DNA of 64,000 bases, from positions 310,001 through 374,000 of the forward strand of contig NZ_PYAL01000009.1 in assembly GCF_004121055.1 (NCBI RefSeq). The letters are read 5' to 3'. The position numbers were made by a program, and so were the translations under genes. Position 1 is the stretch's first letter, and each line of letters opens with the position of its first letter. Under the pieces are notes generated by a model. The model saw nothing but the letters and a program-made list of their open reading frames with translations, did not search any database and had not been told where the DNA came from. Positions 18,720 to 27,163 of this stretch are shown here, piece by piece. The DNA is from Achromobacter aloeverae (GTDB lineage Bacteria > Pseudomonadota > Gammaproteobacteria > Burkholderiales > Burkholderiaceae_B).

Positions 18720-19877
18720 TTACGGATGGGGTTCCGTTTCCGCCATTATGGTTCTGTACCACTCATGGAAATGTTGCATGCCATCTTCCATGGGTGATTG
18801 GTACGGACCCGCTTCGGTGACGCCGCGCAGCATCAACGCCTTGCGGCCGGCGTCCATGCGTTCGGCGATCTCGTCGTCCTCGATGGCCGTTTCCATGTAG
18901 GCCGCGCGTTGCGCCTCGACGAACTCGCGCTCGAAGGCGGCGATTTCCTCGGGGTAGTAGAACTCCACCACGTTGACCGTATCCTGCGGACCGCGCGGGT
19001 GCAGGGTCGACAGCACCAGCACGTGGGGATACAGCTCGATCATGTGGGTGGGGAAATACGTCGCCCAGATCGCCCCGAATTCCGGCGCGTCGCCCGCCCG
19101 GTATTGCATCAGGTTGTCGTGCCACTTGCGGTAGACGTCCGAACCGGGTTGCGCCAGGGCATTATGCACGCCCACGCGCTGCACGCTGTGCCAGTTCCCG
19201 AATTCCCATTCCAGGTCGTCGCAGGTGACGAAATGGCCCAGGCCCGGGTGGAAGGGCGCGACGTGGTAGTCCTCCAGGTAGACCTCGATGAAAGTCTTCC
19301 AGTTGTAGTTGCACTGGTGGACTTCGACATGGTCCAGCACATAGTCGCCGAAATCGAACTCGGGCCGGTTGAACAGCGTGGCCAGGTCCTTGGACGGATC
19401 GCGCGGGCCTTCGAACAGCAGCCCGTGGCAATCGCGCAGGCGGAACCGCGGAAGGTCCATGCAGGGCGTGGCGGCGAACTGGGGCGCGCCCAGCAACTGG
19501 CCCTGCTTGTCGTAGGTCCAACGGTGCAGCGGGCAGACGATATTGCCGCCGGTGGCGCGCAGGTTGCCGGCGGTGTTGACGTTGCCGGATACGTTGCCGG
19601 TGGCGCCGCCCAGCATCAAGGCCTGGCGGTGGCGGCAGACATTCGAGATGAGTTCTATGCCTTCCTGGTTGCGCACCAATACGCGTCCGCCGTTTTCCTG
19701 GACGAGCGTGCGCCAGTCTCCTACCTCGGGAACCATCTTCTGGTTGCCGACGTACAGGGACGACTGTTTGAAAATGATTTCTTGCTCGCGCTGAAAACGT
19801 GCTTCGTCAAAATAGGCGCTGACGGGTAGCTGCGTGCGAGCCGGCACAAATTGCGCCATCCGACCGACGTCGGTCAT
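18720..19877 (-). CDS. Rieske non-heme iron oxygenase, alpha subunit
   Basis: Ring- or alkyl-hydroxylating oxygenase of the type that includes choline, carnitine and glycine-betaine monooxygenases. The Rieske cluster ligands are Cys81-x-His83 (NVCRHRQALM) and Cys115-x2-His118 (CPLHRWTYD). The mononuclear iron site is EDYHVAPFHPG (His-x4-His, near 216-224). 385 residues is normal. ATG 19877 follows GGAGGG. Oddity: 31 residues separate His83 from Cys115, against about 15-17 in the family, because of a Gly/Asn-rich insert coded by repeated GTTGCCGG units (19563-19610). No reductase or ferredoxin gene is nearby. With the upstream TctC receptor and downstream HD oxygenase it probably forms a catabolic unit. 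Confidence 0.88.
   Translation of the reverse strand: MTDVGRMAQFVPARTQLPVSAYFDEARFQREQEIIFKQSSLYVGNQKMVPEVGDWRTLVQENGGRVLVRNQEGIELISNVCRHRQALMLGGATGNVSGNVNTAGNLRATGGNIVCPLHRWTYDKQGQLLGAPQFAATPCMDLPRFRLRDCHGLLFEGPRDPSKDLATLFNRPEFDFGDYVLDHVEVHQCNYNWKTFIEVYLEDYHVAPFHPGLGHFVTCDDLEWEFGNWHSVQRVGVHNALAQPGSDVYRKWHDNLMQYRAGDAPEFGAIWATYFPTHMIELYPHVLVLSTLHPRGPQDTVNVVEFYYPEEIAAFEREFVEAQRAAYMETAIEDDEIAERMDAGRKALMLRGVTEAGPYQSPMEDGMQHFHEWYRTIMAETEPHP
19563..19610. repeat. GTTGCCGG repeats inside the Rieske cluster loop
   Basis: GTTGCCGGCGGTGTTGAC, GTTGCCGGATAC and GTTGCCGGTGGCGCC follow each other in frame. They code (on the minus strand) for the Gly/Asn/Thr-rich insert GATGNVSGNVNTAGN between the two pairs of iron-sulfur ligands. 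Confidence 0.8.
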
Positions 19878-20064
19878 GATTCCCTCCGCTCGGATAAAAA
19901 AGCCAGGACGGCACGGATCCGTTCTGGCGCGAAGAAAAATCGGGCTGGCCGATCAAAACGTCGATTGTACCCCAGGGGGAGGCGCGGGCCAAACCCGCCC
20001 TCCCGCGGTCTTGTTCGGTGGCTGCTTCGTTGTTCCCCAGTGCCGCGCGGCTACCGCGGCACCG

Positions 20065-21108
20065 TCACTGCAGTACCACGTTCGCCTGCTTCACCAGTGC
20101 CTGGACCACCGGCAATTCCGCCTTGATCTGGGCGGTCAGCGCCTGCGGCGTGCCGTCGCTGGGCTGGATGCCCATCTCCAGCATTTTCTTGCGTACGGTC
20201 TCGTCCTTGAGCGCGGTGGCCAGCGCGCCCTGGAGCTTGTCGAGCACTTCCGGCGGCGTGCCCTTGGGCGCGACGAAGCTGAACCAGGCGGCCATGTCGA
20301 ACTTGGGATATCCCTGCTCGGCGATGGTGGCCAGCTTGGGTTCGCTGTCCAGCCGCTGCTTGCTGGTGATGCCGAAAACCTGCACCTTGCCCGCGTTGGC
20401 TTGGGGCATGCCCGTGGCGACCATGTCGAAGAACAGGTCGACGTCGCCGCCGATCAGGGCGGGCAGGGCCTGGTTGGCGCCCTTGAAGGGGACATGCAGG
20501 ATGTCGATGCCGGTCTGGGACTTGAAGAGTTCGGCGGCCAGGTGCGAGGAGGTGCCCGGGCCGAAAGTCGCGAAGGTCAGCTTGCCGGGGTTCTTCTTCG
20601 CGTAGGCGACCAGTTCAGCGGTGTTGTGAAAGGGCTCCTTGGGGCCGGCCAGGAGGACCAGGGGGCCGATGCCCACCATGCCGATGGGCGCATAGCCGTC
20701 CGGGTCGTAAGGCAACTCCTTGTACAGGTACCGGTTGGTCACCAGGGTTGAATTGGTGGCCATGAGGACGGTGTACCCGTCCGGGGCTTCGCGCTGGACA
20801 TAGGACGCGCCGATGGCGGTGCCCGCGCCGGCGCGGTTTTCCACGATGATCGAGGCCTTCAGGTCCTTGCCCATGCGTTCGGCCAGCAGGCGGGTCAGCA
20901 CGTCGGTGGCGCCGCCTGCCGGGAAGGGCGAGACCACCCGGATGGGCCGGTCCGGGTATTGGGCGCTGGCGGCGCCGCAGGCGCCCGCCAGCGCCAGGGC
21001 GGCGAAAAATACCCCCAGGCCGCCCGGCTTGCGCCGCTTGCTGCCCCCAAGGGGGCACTCTTTGCCGCCGGGCCGTCCCAAGGCAAAAAACTTGAGCCAA
21101 TGTCGCAT
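20065..21108 (-). CDS. TctC/Bug-family periplasmic solute-binding protein
   Basis: Periplasmic receptor of the tripartite tricarboxylate transporter type, the family greatly expanded in Bordetella. ATG 21108 gives 347 residues. The mature part starts near QYPDRPIRVVSPFPAGGATDVLTR and carries the usual motifs (VENRAGAGTAIGASYV, YDPDGYAPIGMVG, HVPFKGANQALPALIGGDVDLFFD). The signal peptide is odd: about 20 basic/Gly/Pro residues (GRPGGKECPLGGSKRRKPGG) sit between MRHWLKFFAL and the hydrophobic core VFFAALALAGACGAASA, and are coded by a dispersed GNRA-hairpin repeat. No membrane subunits TctA/B lie here. It is divergent from the IclR regulator and shares its operator region. Confidence 0.92.
   Translation of the reverse strand: MRHWLKFFALGRPGGKECPLGGSKRRKPGGLGVFFAALALAGACGAASAQYPDRPIRVVSPFPAGGATDVLTRLLAERMGKDLKASIIVENRAGAGTAIGASYVQREAPDGYTVLMATNSTLVTNRYLYKELPYDPDGYAPIGMVGIGPLVLLAGPKEPFHNTAELVAYAKKNPGKLTFATFGPGTSSHLAAELFKSQTGIDILHVPFKGANQALPALIGGDVDLFFDMVATGMPQANAGKVQVFGITSKQRLDSEPKLATIAEQGYPKFDMAAWFSFVAPKGTPPEVLDKLQGALATALKDETVRKKMLEMGIQPSDGTPQALTAQIKAELPVVQALVKQANVVLQ
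21012..21058 (-). repeat. GNRA-hairpin repeat, copy 1 (inside the TctC signal-peptide region)
   Basis: Read on the minus strand: GTGCCCCCTTGGGGGCA, a self-complementary block, then AAGCGGC-GCAA-GCCG (a stem with a GNRA-type loop), then GGCGGCCTGGGGG. The same architecture recurs at 22210-22248 on the other strand. The element is in frame with the TctC gene and codes for part of its extended signal peptide. Confidence 0.7.
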
Positions 21109-21159
21109 GAATAAATCCCCAGGAAGATGAGCGGTTGAAAAAAACACCGCGACTTATTA

Positions 21160-21198
21160 AATTCCGTATATCGGAATTAAATTTTGTATTACGGAATT
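21160..21198. promoter_or_regulatory. Two tandem 19-bp operator-like sites between tctC and the IclR gene
   Basis: AATTCCGTATATCGGAATT (21160-21178) is a palindrome with perfect 7-base arms. A second, less symmetric copy, AATTTTGTATTACGGAATT, lies at 21180-21198. Centre-to-centre distance is 20 bases, two helical turns. The pair sits in the divergent gap, 25 bases before the IclR ATG and 52 bases from the tctC ATG. IclR proteins bind such sites as pairs of dimers, so these are the likely operators for this regulator, serving both directions. Confidence 0.7.
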
Positions 21199-21222
21199 CA
21201 ATATAAAAAGGGATCTCGTCGA

Positions 21223-22110
21223 ATGCAATCCTTTCGCGCTCAAGGAAAACCCGAGGTGACGCCTGCCGCCGAGACCGAGCGCGCCGGCGACGCGCCCGTG
21301 GCCGCTGTGGGGCGGGATCGGGCGGGGCGACGACGGCGCTCGGTGGCGGCGGAGGGAGGGAAGGGGGCGGAGCGGTCGGCCGATTTCATTACCGCCCTGG
21401 CGCGCGGGCTGCAGGTCCTGCGTTGCTTCCAGTCGGGCAGTGGAGCCTTGGGCAACCTGGAATTGGCGCGGCTGACCGGGCTGCCCAAGGCCACGCTCAG
21501 CCGCATTACCTACACCCTGATGGAGCTGGGTTATCTGCGGTATGACCGCGACAGCGGCCGTTATGCGCCGGGGCATGGCGTCCTGGCGCTGGGCCTGGGC
21601 CTGTTGTCGGGGCTGGAGGTGCGCCAGCTGGCCAAGCCGGCCATGCAATCCCTGGCGCAGCAGACGGGCGCGGCGCTGGCGTTGGGCACTTGTGATGGCG
21701 ACGCCATGGCCTATGTCGAGGCCATCCATGGCTCTTCGGCCTTGTACCTGCGCCTGCCGGTCGGTTGTCGCGTGAGCATGGACAGTGCCATGGGGCGCGC
21801 CTACCTGGCCTTGCTGGCGCCCGCCGCGCGGCGGGACCTGTTGTTGCGCCTGGGGCCGCTGGCGCCTTTGCCCGACGTCGTCGACCGTTGCGTCGCCGAC
21901 CTGGCGGCCACGGGTTGCTGTTTCGCGATAGGCGAATGGCAGTCCGGCATCAACGCCGCCGCCGCGCCTTTCGAGTCCGCCACGGGCGAGGGCATCTTCG
22001 TCATCAGCTGCGGCGGTCCCGCCACCTTGCTCCCCGAATCCGTCCTCCGCGACGAGGTCGCCCCCATCCTCCGCCGCACCGCCCAGTCCCTGTCCCGCCC
22101 ACCCCAGTAA
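21223..22110 (+). CDS. IclR-family transcriptional regulator
   Basis: Effector-sensing DNA-binding repressor or activator. The start is ATG 21223, preceded by AGGGAT; a TTG at 21184 in the same frame would start inside the operator region and is rejected. The 295 residues begin with about 45 low-complexity residues, then the winged helix (ALARGLQVLRCFQ ... LTGLPKATLSRITYTLMELGYL, about 55-110) and the IclR effector domain (LAQQTGAALALGTCDGDAMAYVE, INAAAAPF, GIFVISCGGP). Divergent from tctC-Rieske-HD, which it most likely controls through the palindromes at 21160-21198. Confidence 0.92.
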   Translation: MQSFRAQGKPEVTPAAETERAGDAPVAAVGRDRAGRRRRSVAAEGGKGAERSADFITALARGLQVLRCFQSGSGALGNLELARLTGLPKATLSRITYTLMELGYLRYDRDSGRYAPGHGVLALGLGLLSGLEVRQLAKPAMQSLAQQTGAALALGTCDGDAMAYVEAIHGSSALYLRLPVGCRVSMDSAMGRAYLALLAPAARRDLLLRLGPLAPLPDVVDRCVADLAATGCCFAIGEWQSGINAAAAPFESATGEGIFVISCGGPATLLPESVLRDEVAPILRRTAQSLSRPPQ

Positions 22111-22125
22111 TTCGCTCAACTCCCA

Positions 22126-22137
22126 CCCCCCCCCCCC
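22126..22137. repeat. Homopolymer of 12 cytosines
   Basis: An uninterrupted C12 run lies 15 bases after the IclR stop codon, in a gap otherwise rich in short C runs. It lies outside any coding frame, so slippage here would not switch a gene directly. Confidence 0.9.
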
Positions 22138-22209
22138 ACCGCACCCGTGTTAAGAACCCCACCCCCATCGGGGAAACCGCGGATCCGGGTACCCCGGTCC
22201 GCCGGTTTC

Positions 22210-22248
22210 GCCCCCTGGGGGGCCCGCGTAAGCGGGTAGGGGGGGGCC
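22210..22248 (+). repeat. GNRA-hairpin repeat, copy 2
   Basis: GCCCCCTGGGGGGC block followed by CCCGC-GTAA-GCGGG (a perfect 5-bp stem with a GNRA-type loop) and a G8 run. The order of parts matches copy 1 at 21012-21058. It lies between the IclR gene and xseB and could act as a transcription terminator or mRNA-stabilising hairpin. Confidence 0.65.
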
Positions 22249-22299
22249 TTTCCCCTTGCTACAATCGTCGGATTCTTCTCACGCATTCCGGAGATCCGC

Positions 22300-22590
22300 T
22301 TGGCGTCCAGGCAAATCCCCCCCGTTCCTCCCGAGGCCGACCCGGCCGATGCCGCTGCGCTGCCGCAGGATTTCGAAGGCGCGCTGGCGCAATTGGAGGA
22401 CCTGGTCGCTTCGATGGAAGACGGTTCCCTGCCGCTGGAAGCCTCCCTGGCCGCCTACAAGCGCGGCGTCGCGCTGACGCGGATCTGCCAGGAACGCCTG
22501 GCCCAGGCCGAGCAGCAGGTGCGGGTACTGGAAGGCGACTTGCTGCGCCCGCTCGAACCCGGGGCGTTGGACGACGACACGAACGGATGA
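22300..22590 (+). CDS. xseB: Exodeoxyribonuclease VII small subunit
   Basis: Small subunit of exonuclease VII, which degrades single-stranded DNA with the large subunit XseA (not in this window). The start is TTG 22300, set by CCGGAG seven bases upstream. The 96 residues contain the family core FEGALAQLEDLVASMEDGSLPLEASLAAYKRGV and a helical ICQERLAQAEQQVRVL. A -10-like TACAAT lies at 22260-22265. The stop overlaps the ispA start (ATGA); xseB-ispA-dxs is the usual order in proteobacteria. Confidence 0.95.
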   Translation: MASRQIPPVPPEADPADAAALPQDFEGALAQLEDLVASMEDGSLPLEASLAAYKRGVALTRICQERLAQAEQQVRVLEGDLLRPLEPGALDDDTNG

Positions 22591-23498
22591 AGCAGAACCA
22601 CCTCGCCTTCGCGGACTGGCTGACGGCCCGCGCGCAACACATCGAGCAGACCCTCGACGAGCTCCTGCCGCCGGTCGACGCCGTGCCGTCGCGCCTGCAC
22701 GAAGCCATGCGCTATGCCGTCCTGGGCGGCGGCAAGCGCGTGCGCGCCGCACTGGTCTACGCCGCCGGCCAAGCCTGCCCGTTCAGCGGCCATGCCATGG
22801 CGATGGAAGCGTCGCTCGATCGCGCCGCCGCCGCCGTCGAGCTGATCCACGCCTATTCCCTGGTGCACGACGACCTGCCCTGCATGGATGACGACACCTT
22901 GCGGCGGGGCCAGCCGACCGTGCACGTGCGCTACGACGAAGCCACCGCCATGCTGGCCGGCGACGCCTTGCAGCCTCTGGCGTTCCAGTTCCTGGCGGAC
23001 ATGCCCATCGCCCCGGCCCTGGTGGTGCAGGCGACCCAGGCGCTGGCGCGCGCCGCCGGCAGCCGCGGCATGGCGGGCGGCCAGGCCATCGACCTGGCCA
23101 GCGTGGGACGCACCCTCACGCGCGACGAACTGCAGCAGATGCACGGCATGAAGACCGGCGCCATGCTGTCCGTCAGCGTGGCGCTGGGCGGCATCGTGGC
23201 GGGCGCGAGCTCGGTGGCCCGCCGCGCGCTGGACGACTACGCCCAGGCCATCGGCCTGGCCTTCCAGGTGGTGGACGACATCCTGGATGTCACCGCCGAC
23301 ACGGCAAGGCTGGGCAAGACCGCGGGCAAGGACGCGGCCGAGAACAAACCGACGTATGTTTCCTTGCTGGGACTGGACGAGGCGCGCCGTTTCGCTTCGT
23401 CCTTGCGTGATACCGCCCTGCAAGCGCTGGCGCCGCTGGGCGAGGGCCGCCAGCGCCTGGCGGAATTGGCCGATTTCATCGTTTTGAGAGACCGTTGA
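22587..23498 (+). CDS. ispA: Farnesyl diphosphate synthase (polyprenyl synthetase)
   Basis: Condenses isopentenyl and dimethylallyl diphosphate to geranyl and then farnesyl diphosphate. 303 residues. The first Asp-rich motif is [12 protein letters not shown] (DDxxxxD, typical of bacterial FPP synthases) and the second is [22 protein letters not shown] and the KTGAML motif are also present. ATG 22587 overlaps the xseB stop. The product feeds ubiquinone, undecaprenol and, through hpnCDE in this window, squalene. Confidence 0.96.
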   Translation: MKQNHLAFADWLTARAQHIEQTLDELLPPVDAVPSRLHEAMRYAVLGGGKRVRAALVYAAGQACPFSGHAMAMEASLDRAAAAVELIHAYSLVHDDLPCMDDDTLRRGQPTVHVRYDEATAMLAGDALQPLAFQFLADMPIAPALVVQATQALARAAGSRGMAGGQAIDLASVGRTLTRDELQQMHGMKTGAMLSVSVALGGIVAGASSVARRALDDYAQAIGLAFQVVDDILDVTADTARLGKTAGKDAAENKPTYVSLLGLDEARRFASSLRDTALQALAPLGEGRQRLAELADFIVLRDR

Positions 23499-23569
23499 CG
23501 TTCGTCCGGCCCGGCGTCGCCGGACTGGACGATGTGCATCCGATCGCACGCGGGACTATCCTTTACAGC

Positions 23570-25468
23570 ATGACCACAGAACTCCTGGACACCATCGCCA
23601 GTCCGGCCGACCTCAAGCGCCTGGACCGTCGCGAGCTGAAAAAACTGGCCGACGAATTGCGCGCCTTCGTGCTGGAGTCCGTCTCCAGGACCGGCGGCCA
23701 TTTGTCCTCCAACCTGGGCACGGTCGAGCTGACGCTGGCCCTGCATCACGTTTTCGATACCCCGCACGACCGCATCGTGTGGGACGTCGGCCATCAATCC
23801 TATCCGCACAAGATCCTCACCGGTCGGCGCGCGGAGATGGCCACGCTGCGCCAGGAAGGCGGGATCTCCGGCTTTCCCCGCCGCTCCGAGTCCGAATACG
23901 ACGCCTTCGGCACCGCGCATTCGTCGACCTCGATTTCGGCGGCGCTGGGCATGGCCGTGGCGTCCCGCAATGCCGGCATCGCGCGCCAGCACATCGCCGT
24001 GATCGGCGACGGCGCCATGTCGGCGGGCATGGCCTTCGAGGCCATGAACAATGCCGGCGTCACGCCCAACATCAACCTGCTGGTGATCCTGAACGACAAC
24101 GACATGTCGATCTCGCCGCCGGTGGGGGCGCTGAACCGCTATCTGGCACGCCTCATGTCGGGCCGTTTCTATGCCGCCGCCAAGAACGTCGGCCGTGCGG
24201 TGCTGCAGCACGTGCCGCCGGTGCTGGAACTGGCCCGCCGCATCGAGGAGCATGCCAAGGGCATGGTCACGCCGGCCACGCTGTTCGAGGAGTTCGGCTT
24301 CAACTACGTCGGCCCCATCGACGGCCATGACCTCGACGCGCTGGTGCCCACGCTGCAGAACCTGCGCGAACTCAAGGGCCTGCAATTCCTGCACGTGGTC
24401 ACGCGCAAGGGGCAGGGCTACAAGCTGGCGGAGGCCGATCCGGTGCTTTACCACGGCCCGGGAAAGTTCGACCCCGCCGTCGGCATCGTGCCCGCCAAGT
24501 CGCCCGCCAAGGTCACGTTCACCCAGGTCTTCGGGCAGTGGTTGTGCGACATGGCGGCGGCCGACGAGCGCCTGGTGGGCATTACGCCGGCCATGCGCGA
24601 AGGCAGCGGCCTGGTGGAATTCGAGCGGCGATTCCCATCCCGTTATTTCGATGTCGGCATCGCCGAGCAGCATGCGGTGACATTCGCCGCCGGCATGGCC
24701 TGTGAACGGCAAAAGCCGGTGGTCGCCATCTATTCGACCTTCCTGCAGCGCGGCTATGACCAGCTGGTCCATGACGTGGCCTTGCAGAACCTGGACGTCA
24801 CGTTCGCGCTGGACCGGGCCGGCCTGGTCGGCGCCGACGGCGCCACCCATGCCGGCAATTACGACACCGCCTTCCTGCGTTGCATCCCCAACATGGTCGT
24901 GGCCACGCCTTCGGACGAAGCCGAGGCGCGCTTGCTGCTGACCACCTGCTATCGCTATCCGGGCCCGGCTTCCGTGCGCTACCCGCGTGGCGGAGGCAGC
25001 GGCGCCGTGGTCGGAACCGACCTTAGCGATGTGCCGCTGGGCAAGGGCGTCGTCCGGCGCGAGGGCGGCGGCCGCATCGCCTTCCTCGTCTTTGGCACGC
25101 TGCTGCCGGCCGTGTTGCGCGCCGCCGAGGCGCTGGACGCGACGGTGGCCGACATGCGCTTCGTCAAGCCCCTGGACCGTGACCTGGTGCTGGCGCTGGC
25201 CGCCCGCCACGAGGCCCTGGTGACCGTCGAGGACGCCGCCATCATGGGCGGCGCCGGCAGCGCGGTGGCGGAAGCCCTGAACGAAGCGGGCGTGCAGTCT
25301 CCGCTGCTGCAACTGGGCTTGCCGGACCGTTTCATCGACCATGGCGACCAGCAGGCCCTGATGGCCGGCGTGGGCTTGAGCGCCGCCGGCATCGAGGCCT
25401 CGGTGCGGGAGCGGTTTGCCGCCCTGCTGGCGGCCGAGGCGCCGCGTGGCCGGGCCGTGGCCGGCTGA
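23570..25468 (+). CDS. dxs: 1-deoxy-D-xylulose-5-phosphate synthase
   Basis: First enzyme of the MEP isoprenoid pathway: joins pyruvate and glyceraldehyde 3-phosphate with thiamine diphosphate as cofactor. 632 residues from ATG 23570 ([19 protein letters not shown]). Seen: thiamine-binding motif [37 protein letters not shown], and the catalytic Glu region [22 protein letters not shown] 75 bases upstream in frame adds residues that do not fit the family. It follows ispA by 71 bases and is very likely cotranscribed. Confidence 0.96.
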   Translation: MTTELLDTIASPADLKRLDRRELKKLADELRAFVLESVSRTGGHLSSNLGTVELTLALHHVFDTPHDRIVWDVGHQSYPHKILTGRRAEMATLRQEGGISGFPRRSESEYDAFGTAHSSTSISAALGMAVASRNAGIARQHIAVIGDGAMSAGMAFEAMNNAGVTPNINLLVILNDNDMSISPPVGALNRYLARLMSGRFYAAAKNVGRAVLQHVPPVLELARRIEEHAKGMVTPATLFEEFGFNYVGPIDGHDLDALVPTLQNLRELKGLQFLHVVTRKGQGYKLAEADPVLYHGPGKFDPAVGIVPAKSPAKVTFTQVFGQWLCDMAAADERLVGITPAMREGSGLVEFERRFPSRYFDVGIAEQHAVTFAAGMACERQKPVVAIYSTFLQRGYDQLVHDVALQNLDVTFALDRAGLVGADGATHAGNYDTAFLRCIPNMVVATPSDEAEARLLLTTCYRYPGPASVRYPRGGGSGAVVGTDLSDVPLGKGVVRREGGGRIAFLVFGTLLPAVLRAAEALDATVADMRFVKPLDRDLVLALAARHEALVTVEDAAIMGGAGSAVAEALNEAGVQSPLLQLGLPDRFIDHGDQQALMAGVGLSAAGIEASVRERFAALLAAEAPRGRAVAG

Positions 25469-25575
25469 GCAGGATCCAGGTAAGGGCGGTGAGGTAGGGG
25501 CGGTGAGCCGGGATTTGTGGCCGCGCGGCCACGTCGTCCGGCTCCTCGTGCTATCGCTTACCTATCGCTAATAGG

Positions 25576-25605
25576 GTTTTCACGGGTTTTGCATGGTTTT
25601 TACGC
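25576..25605. promoter_or_regulatory. Three direct 10-bp repeats upstream of folE2
   Basis: GTTTTCACGG, GTTTTGCATG and GTTTTTACGC abut one another about 70 bases before the folE2 ATG. The 10-base period places each GTTTT on the same face of the helix, as in activator or repressor arrays. The last two units also form part of an interrupted inverted repeat, TTGCAT-N15-ATGCAA. No bound factor can be named. Confidence 0.45.
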
Positions 25606-25671
25606 AATAATGCAAGTCCTTCAGCTATTTGGGGCGGTCGCCGCGCGGCCGCTCGCGGCAGGTAAACCAAT

Positions 25672-26469
25672 ATGAATTCCCCGATCGACCCCGCCATCGT
25701 GATGCCGGACGTGCAGAGTTCGGCCGATACCCGTCATATTCCCATCCAGCGCGTGGGCATCCGCGGCGTGCGCCATCCCATGCTGGTGCAGGCCGGCGAC
25801 GGCAGCGCCATGGCCACGGTGGCCAACTGGACGCTGACGGTGGCCTTGCCGGCGGAAGAAAAGGGCACCCATATGTCGCGTTTCGTGGCGCTGCTCGAAA
25901 AGTATCGCAGCACCCCCATGACGCCGACCCTGTTCCGCGCCATGGCGCGTGAAATGCTGCCGCTGCTGCACGCGGAAACAGGCGATATCACCGCCGCGTT
26001 CCCGTATTTCATCAACAAGTCGGCGCCGGTTTCCGGCGTGCAGAGCCTGATGGATTACGAGGTCCAGTGGATCGCCCGCGCCAGCGGCGACGACGTGGAA
26101 TTCGAACTGGTGGTGCAGGTGCCCGTCACCAGCCTGTGCCCGTGTTCCAAGGCGATTTCCGAGTACGGCGCGCACAACCAGCGGTCCCATGTCACCGTCA
26201 CGGCCATCCTGGGCGACGACGTGGGCATGGAAGACGTCATCCGCGCGGTCGAGGAAGAAGGCTCGTGCGAACTGTGGGGCCTGCTCAAGCGTCCGGACGA
26301 AAAGTACGTGACCGAGCGCGCCTACGACAATCCCAAGTTCGTCGAGGACCTGGTGCGCGACGTCGCCGCGCGCATGGCGGCGCGCCAGGGAATCAAGCGC
26401 TACCGCGTCGAGGCCGAGAACTTCGAATCCATCCACAACCATTCCGCGTACGCGGTGGTGGAAGGCTAG
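25672..26469 (+). CDS. folE2: GTP cyclohydrolase FolE2 (type IB)
   Basis: Converts GTP to 7,8-dihydroneopterin triphosphate for folate (and queuosine) synthesis; the IB type does not depend strictly on zinc. 265 residues from ATG 25672. Family marks: [12 protein letters not shown] near the start, [25 protein letters not shown] with the metal-binding Cys near 157, and the end [15 protein letters not shown]. It stands alone between dxs and the ribosomal operon. The zinc-starvation control seen for folE2 elsewhere could apply, but no Zur-type box was recognised. Confidence 0.95.
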   Translation: MNSPIDPAIVMPDVQSSADTRHIPIQRVGIRGVRHPMLVQAGDGSAMATVANWTLTVALPAEEKGTHMSRFVALLEKYRSTPMTPTLFRAMAREMLPLLHAETGDITAAFPYFINKSAPVSGVQSLMDYEVQWIARASGDDVEFELVVQVPVTSLCPCSKAISEYGAHNQRSHVTVTAILGDDVGMEDVIRAVEEEGSCELWGLLKRPDEKYVTERAYDNPKFVEDLVRDVAARMAARQGIKRYRVEAENFESIHNHSAYAVVEG

Positions 26470-26573
26470 GGCCTGGCCTGCGTCGGGCTGCCCCGGAATC
26501 CGGGGTGTTGTCTCGCCATCGCAACGCCTGGCGGGCGATGGGCTGGTCTCGCCCGCCCGATTTGACAGGTGAT

Positions 26574-26602
26574 TTGCACTATCTGTCGGTTCCGGCGATA
26601 AT
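26574..26602 (+). promoter_or_regulatory. Promoter of the rpsF operon
   Basis: TTGCAC (26574-26579), 17-base spacer, GATAAT (26597-26602): a good sigma-70 match. Transcription would start near 26609 and leave a leader of about 110 bases before rpsF. Confidence 0.65.
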
Positions 26603-26635
26603 ATAAGGCTTTCCTGCTCGACTCCTGATCGTTGG

Positions 26636-26666
26636 GGGCGGGCTGACCCTGGTTCGAGCCCTGCCC
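26636..26666 (+). promoter_or_regulatory. Hairpin in the rpsF leader, candidate S6:S18 autoregulatory site
   Basis: GGGCGGGCT (26636-26644) pairs with AGCCC(T)GCCC (26657-26666) across a 12-base loop, with one bulged T. It sits in the long leader of rpsF, where many bacteria carry an RNA element bound by the S6:S18 complex for feedback control. The position fits; whether the conserved CCG element of that motif is formed here was not resolved. Confidence 0.4.
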
Positions 26667-26720
26667 GTCCTCGCGGCGTGGTGGACGTATCGCGCCAGAT
26701 ATCCACTAGGAGTTTTACCC

Positions 26721-27095
26721 ATGCGTCACTACGAAGTAGTGTTCATCGTCCACCCCGACCAGAGCGAGCAGGTGCCCGCCATGGTCGAGCGGTATCAGGC
26801 GCTGGTCACCGGCCAAGGCGGCACGGTGCATCGCCTGGAAGACTGGGGTCGCCGTCAACTGGCCTACCCCATCCAGAAGCTGGTCAAGGCCCACTACGTG
26901 TGCCTGAACATCGAATGCGGCCAGGCCACCCTGGACGAGCTCGAACATTCCTTCCGCTACAACGACGCCGTGCTGCGCCACCTGGTCATCAAGACCAAGA
27001 AGGCCCAGTCGGGCGCCTCGATCATGATGAAGTCGGTCGAGCGTGAAGAGGCCCGCAAGGCCTCGGCGGAAGCGGCTGCGGCTCAATCCGAATAA
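26721..27095 (+). CDS. rpsF: 30S ribosomal protein S6
   Basis: Small-subunit protein that pairs with S18 on the platform. 124 residues starting [19 protein letters not shown], with the family pattern [21 protein letters not shown] and [11 protein letters not shown], and an acidic Ala/Glu-rich tail. AGGAG precedes the ATG at nine bases. First gene of the operon rpsF-priB-rpsR-rplI. Confidence 0.99.
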   Translation: MRHYEVVFIVHPDQSEQVPAMVERYQALVTGQGGTVHRLEDWGRRQLAYPIQKLVKAHYVCLNIECGQATLDELEHSFRYNDAVLRHLVIKTKKAQSGASIMMKSVEREEARKASAEAAAAQSE

Positions 27096-27163
27096 ACGGC
27101 CAGGCGGACCGTGGCGCGCGCGCCCAGTCCGCATGCGCACCGGGCCCTTCATCGGGACGCTTC

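Noticed and set aside
21184-21222. TTG start for the IclR gene
   Set aside because: It lies inside the operator palindromes; the ATG at 21223 has a ribosome site and a normal N-terminus.
22126-22137. C12 tract as a phase-variation switch
   Set aside because: It lies after the IclR stop and outside any frame or promoter that I can see, so no gene would be switched by slippage.
23237-25342. 701-codon open frame opposite ispA/dxs
   Set aside because: His/Gly/Arg-rich shadow; dxs and ispA carry all catalytic motifs on the + strand.
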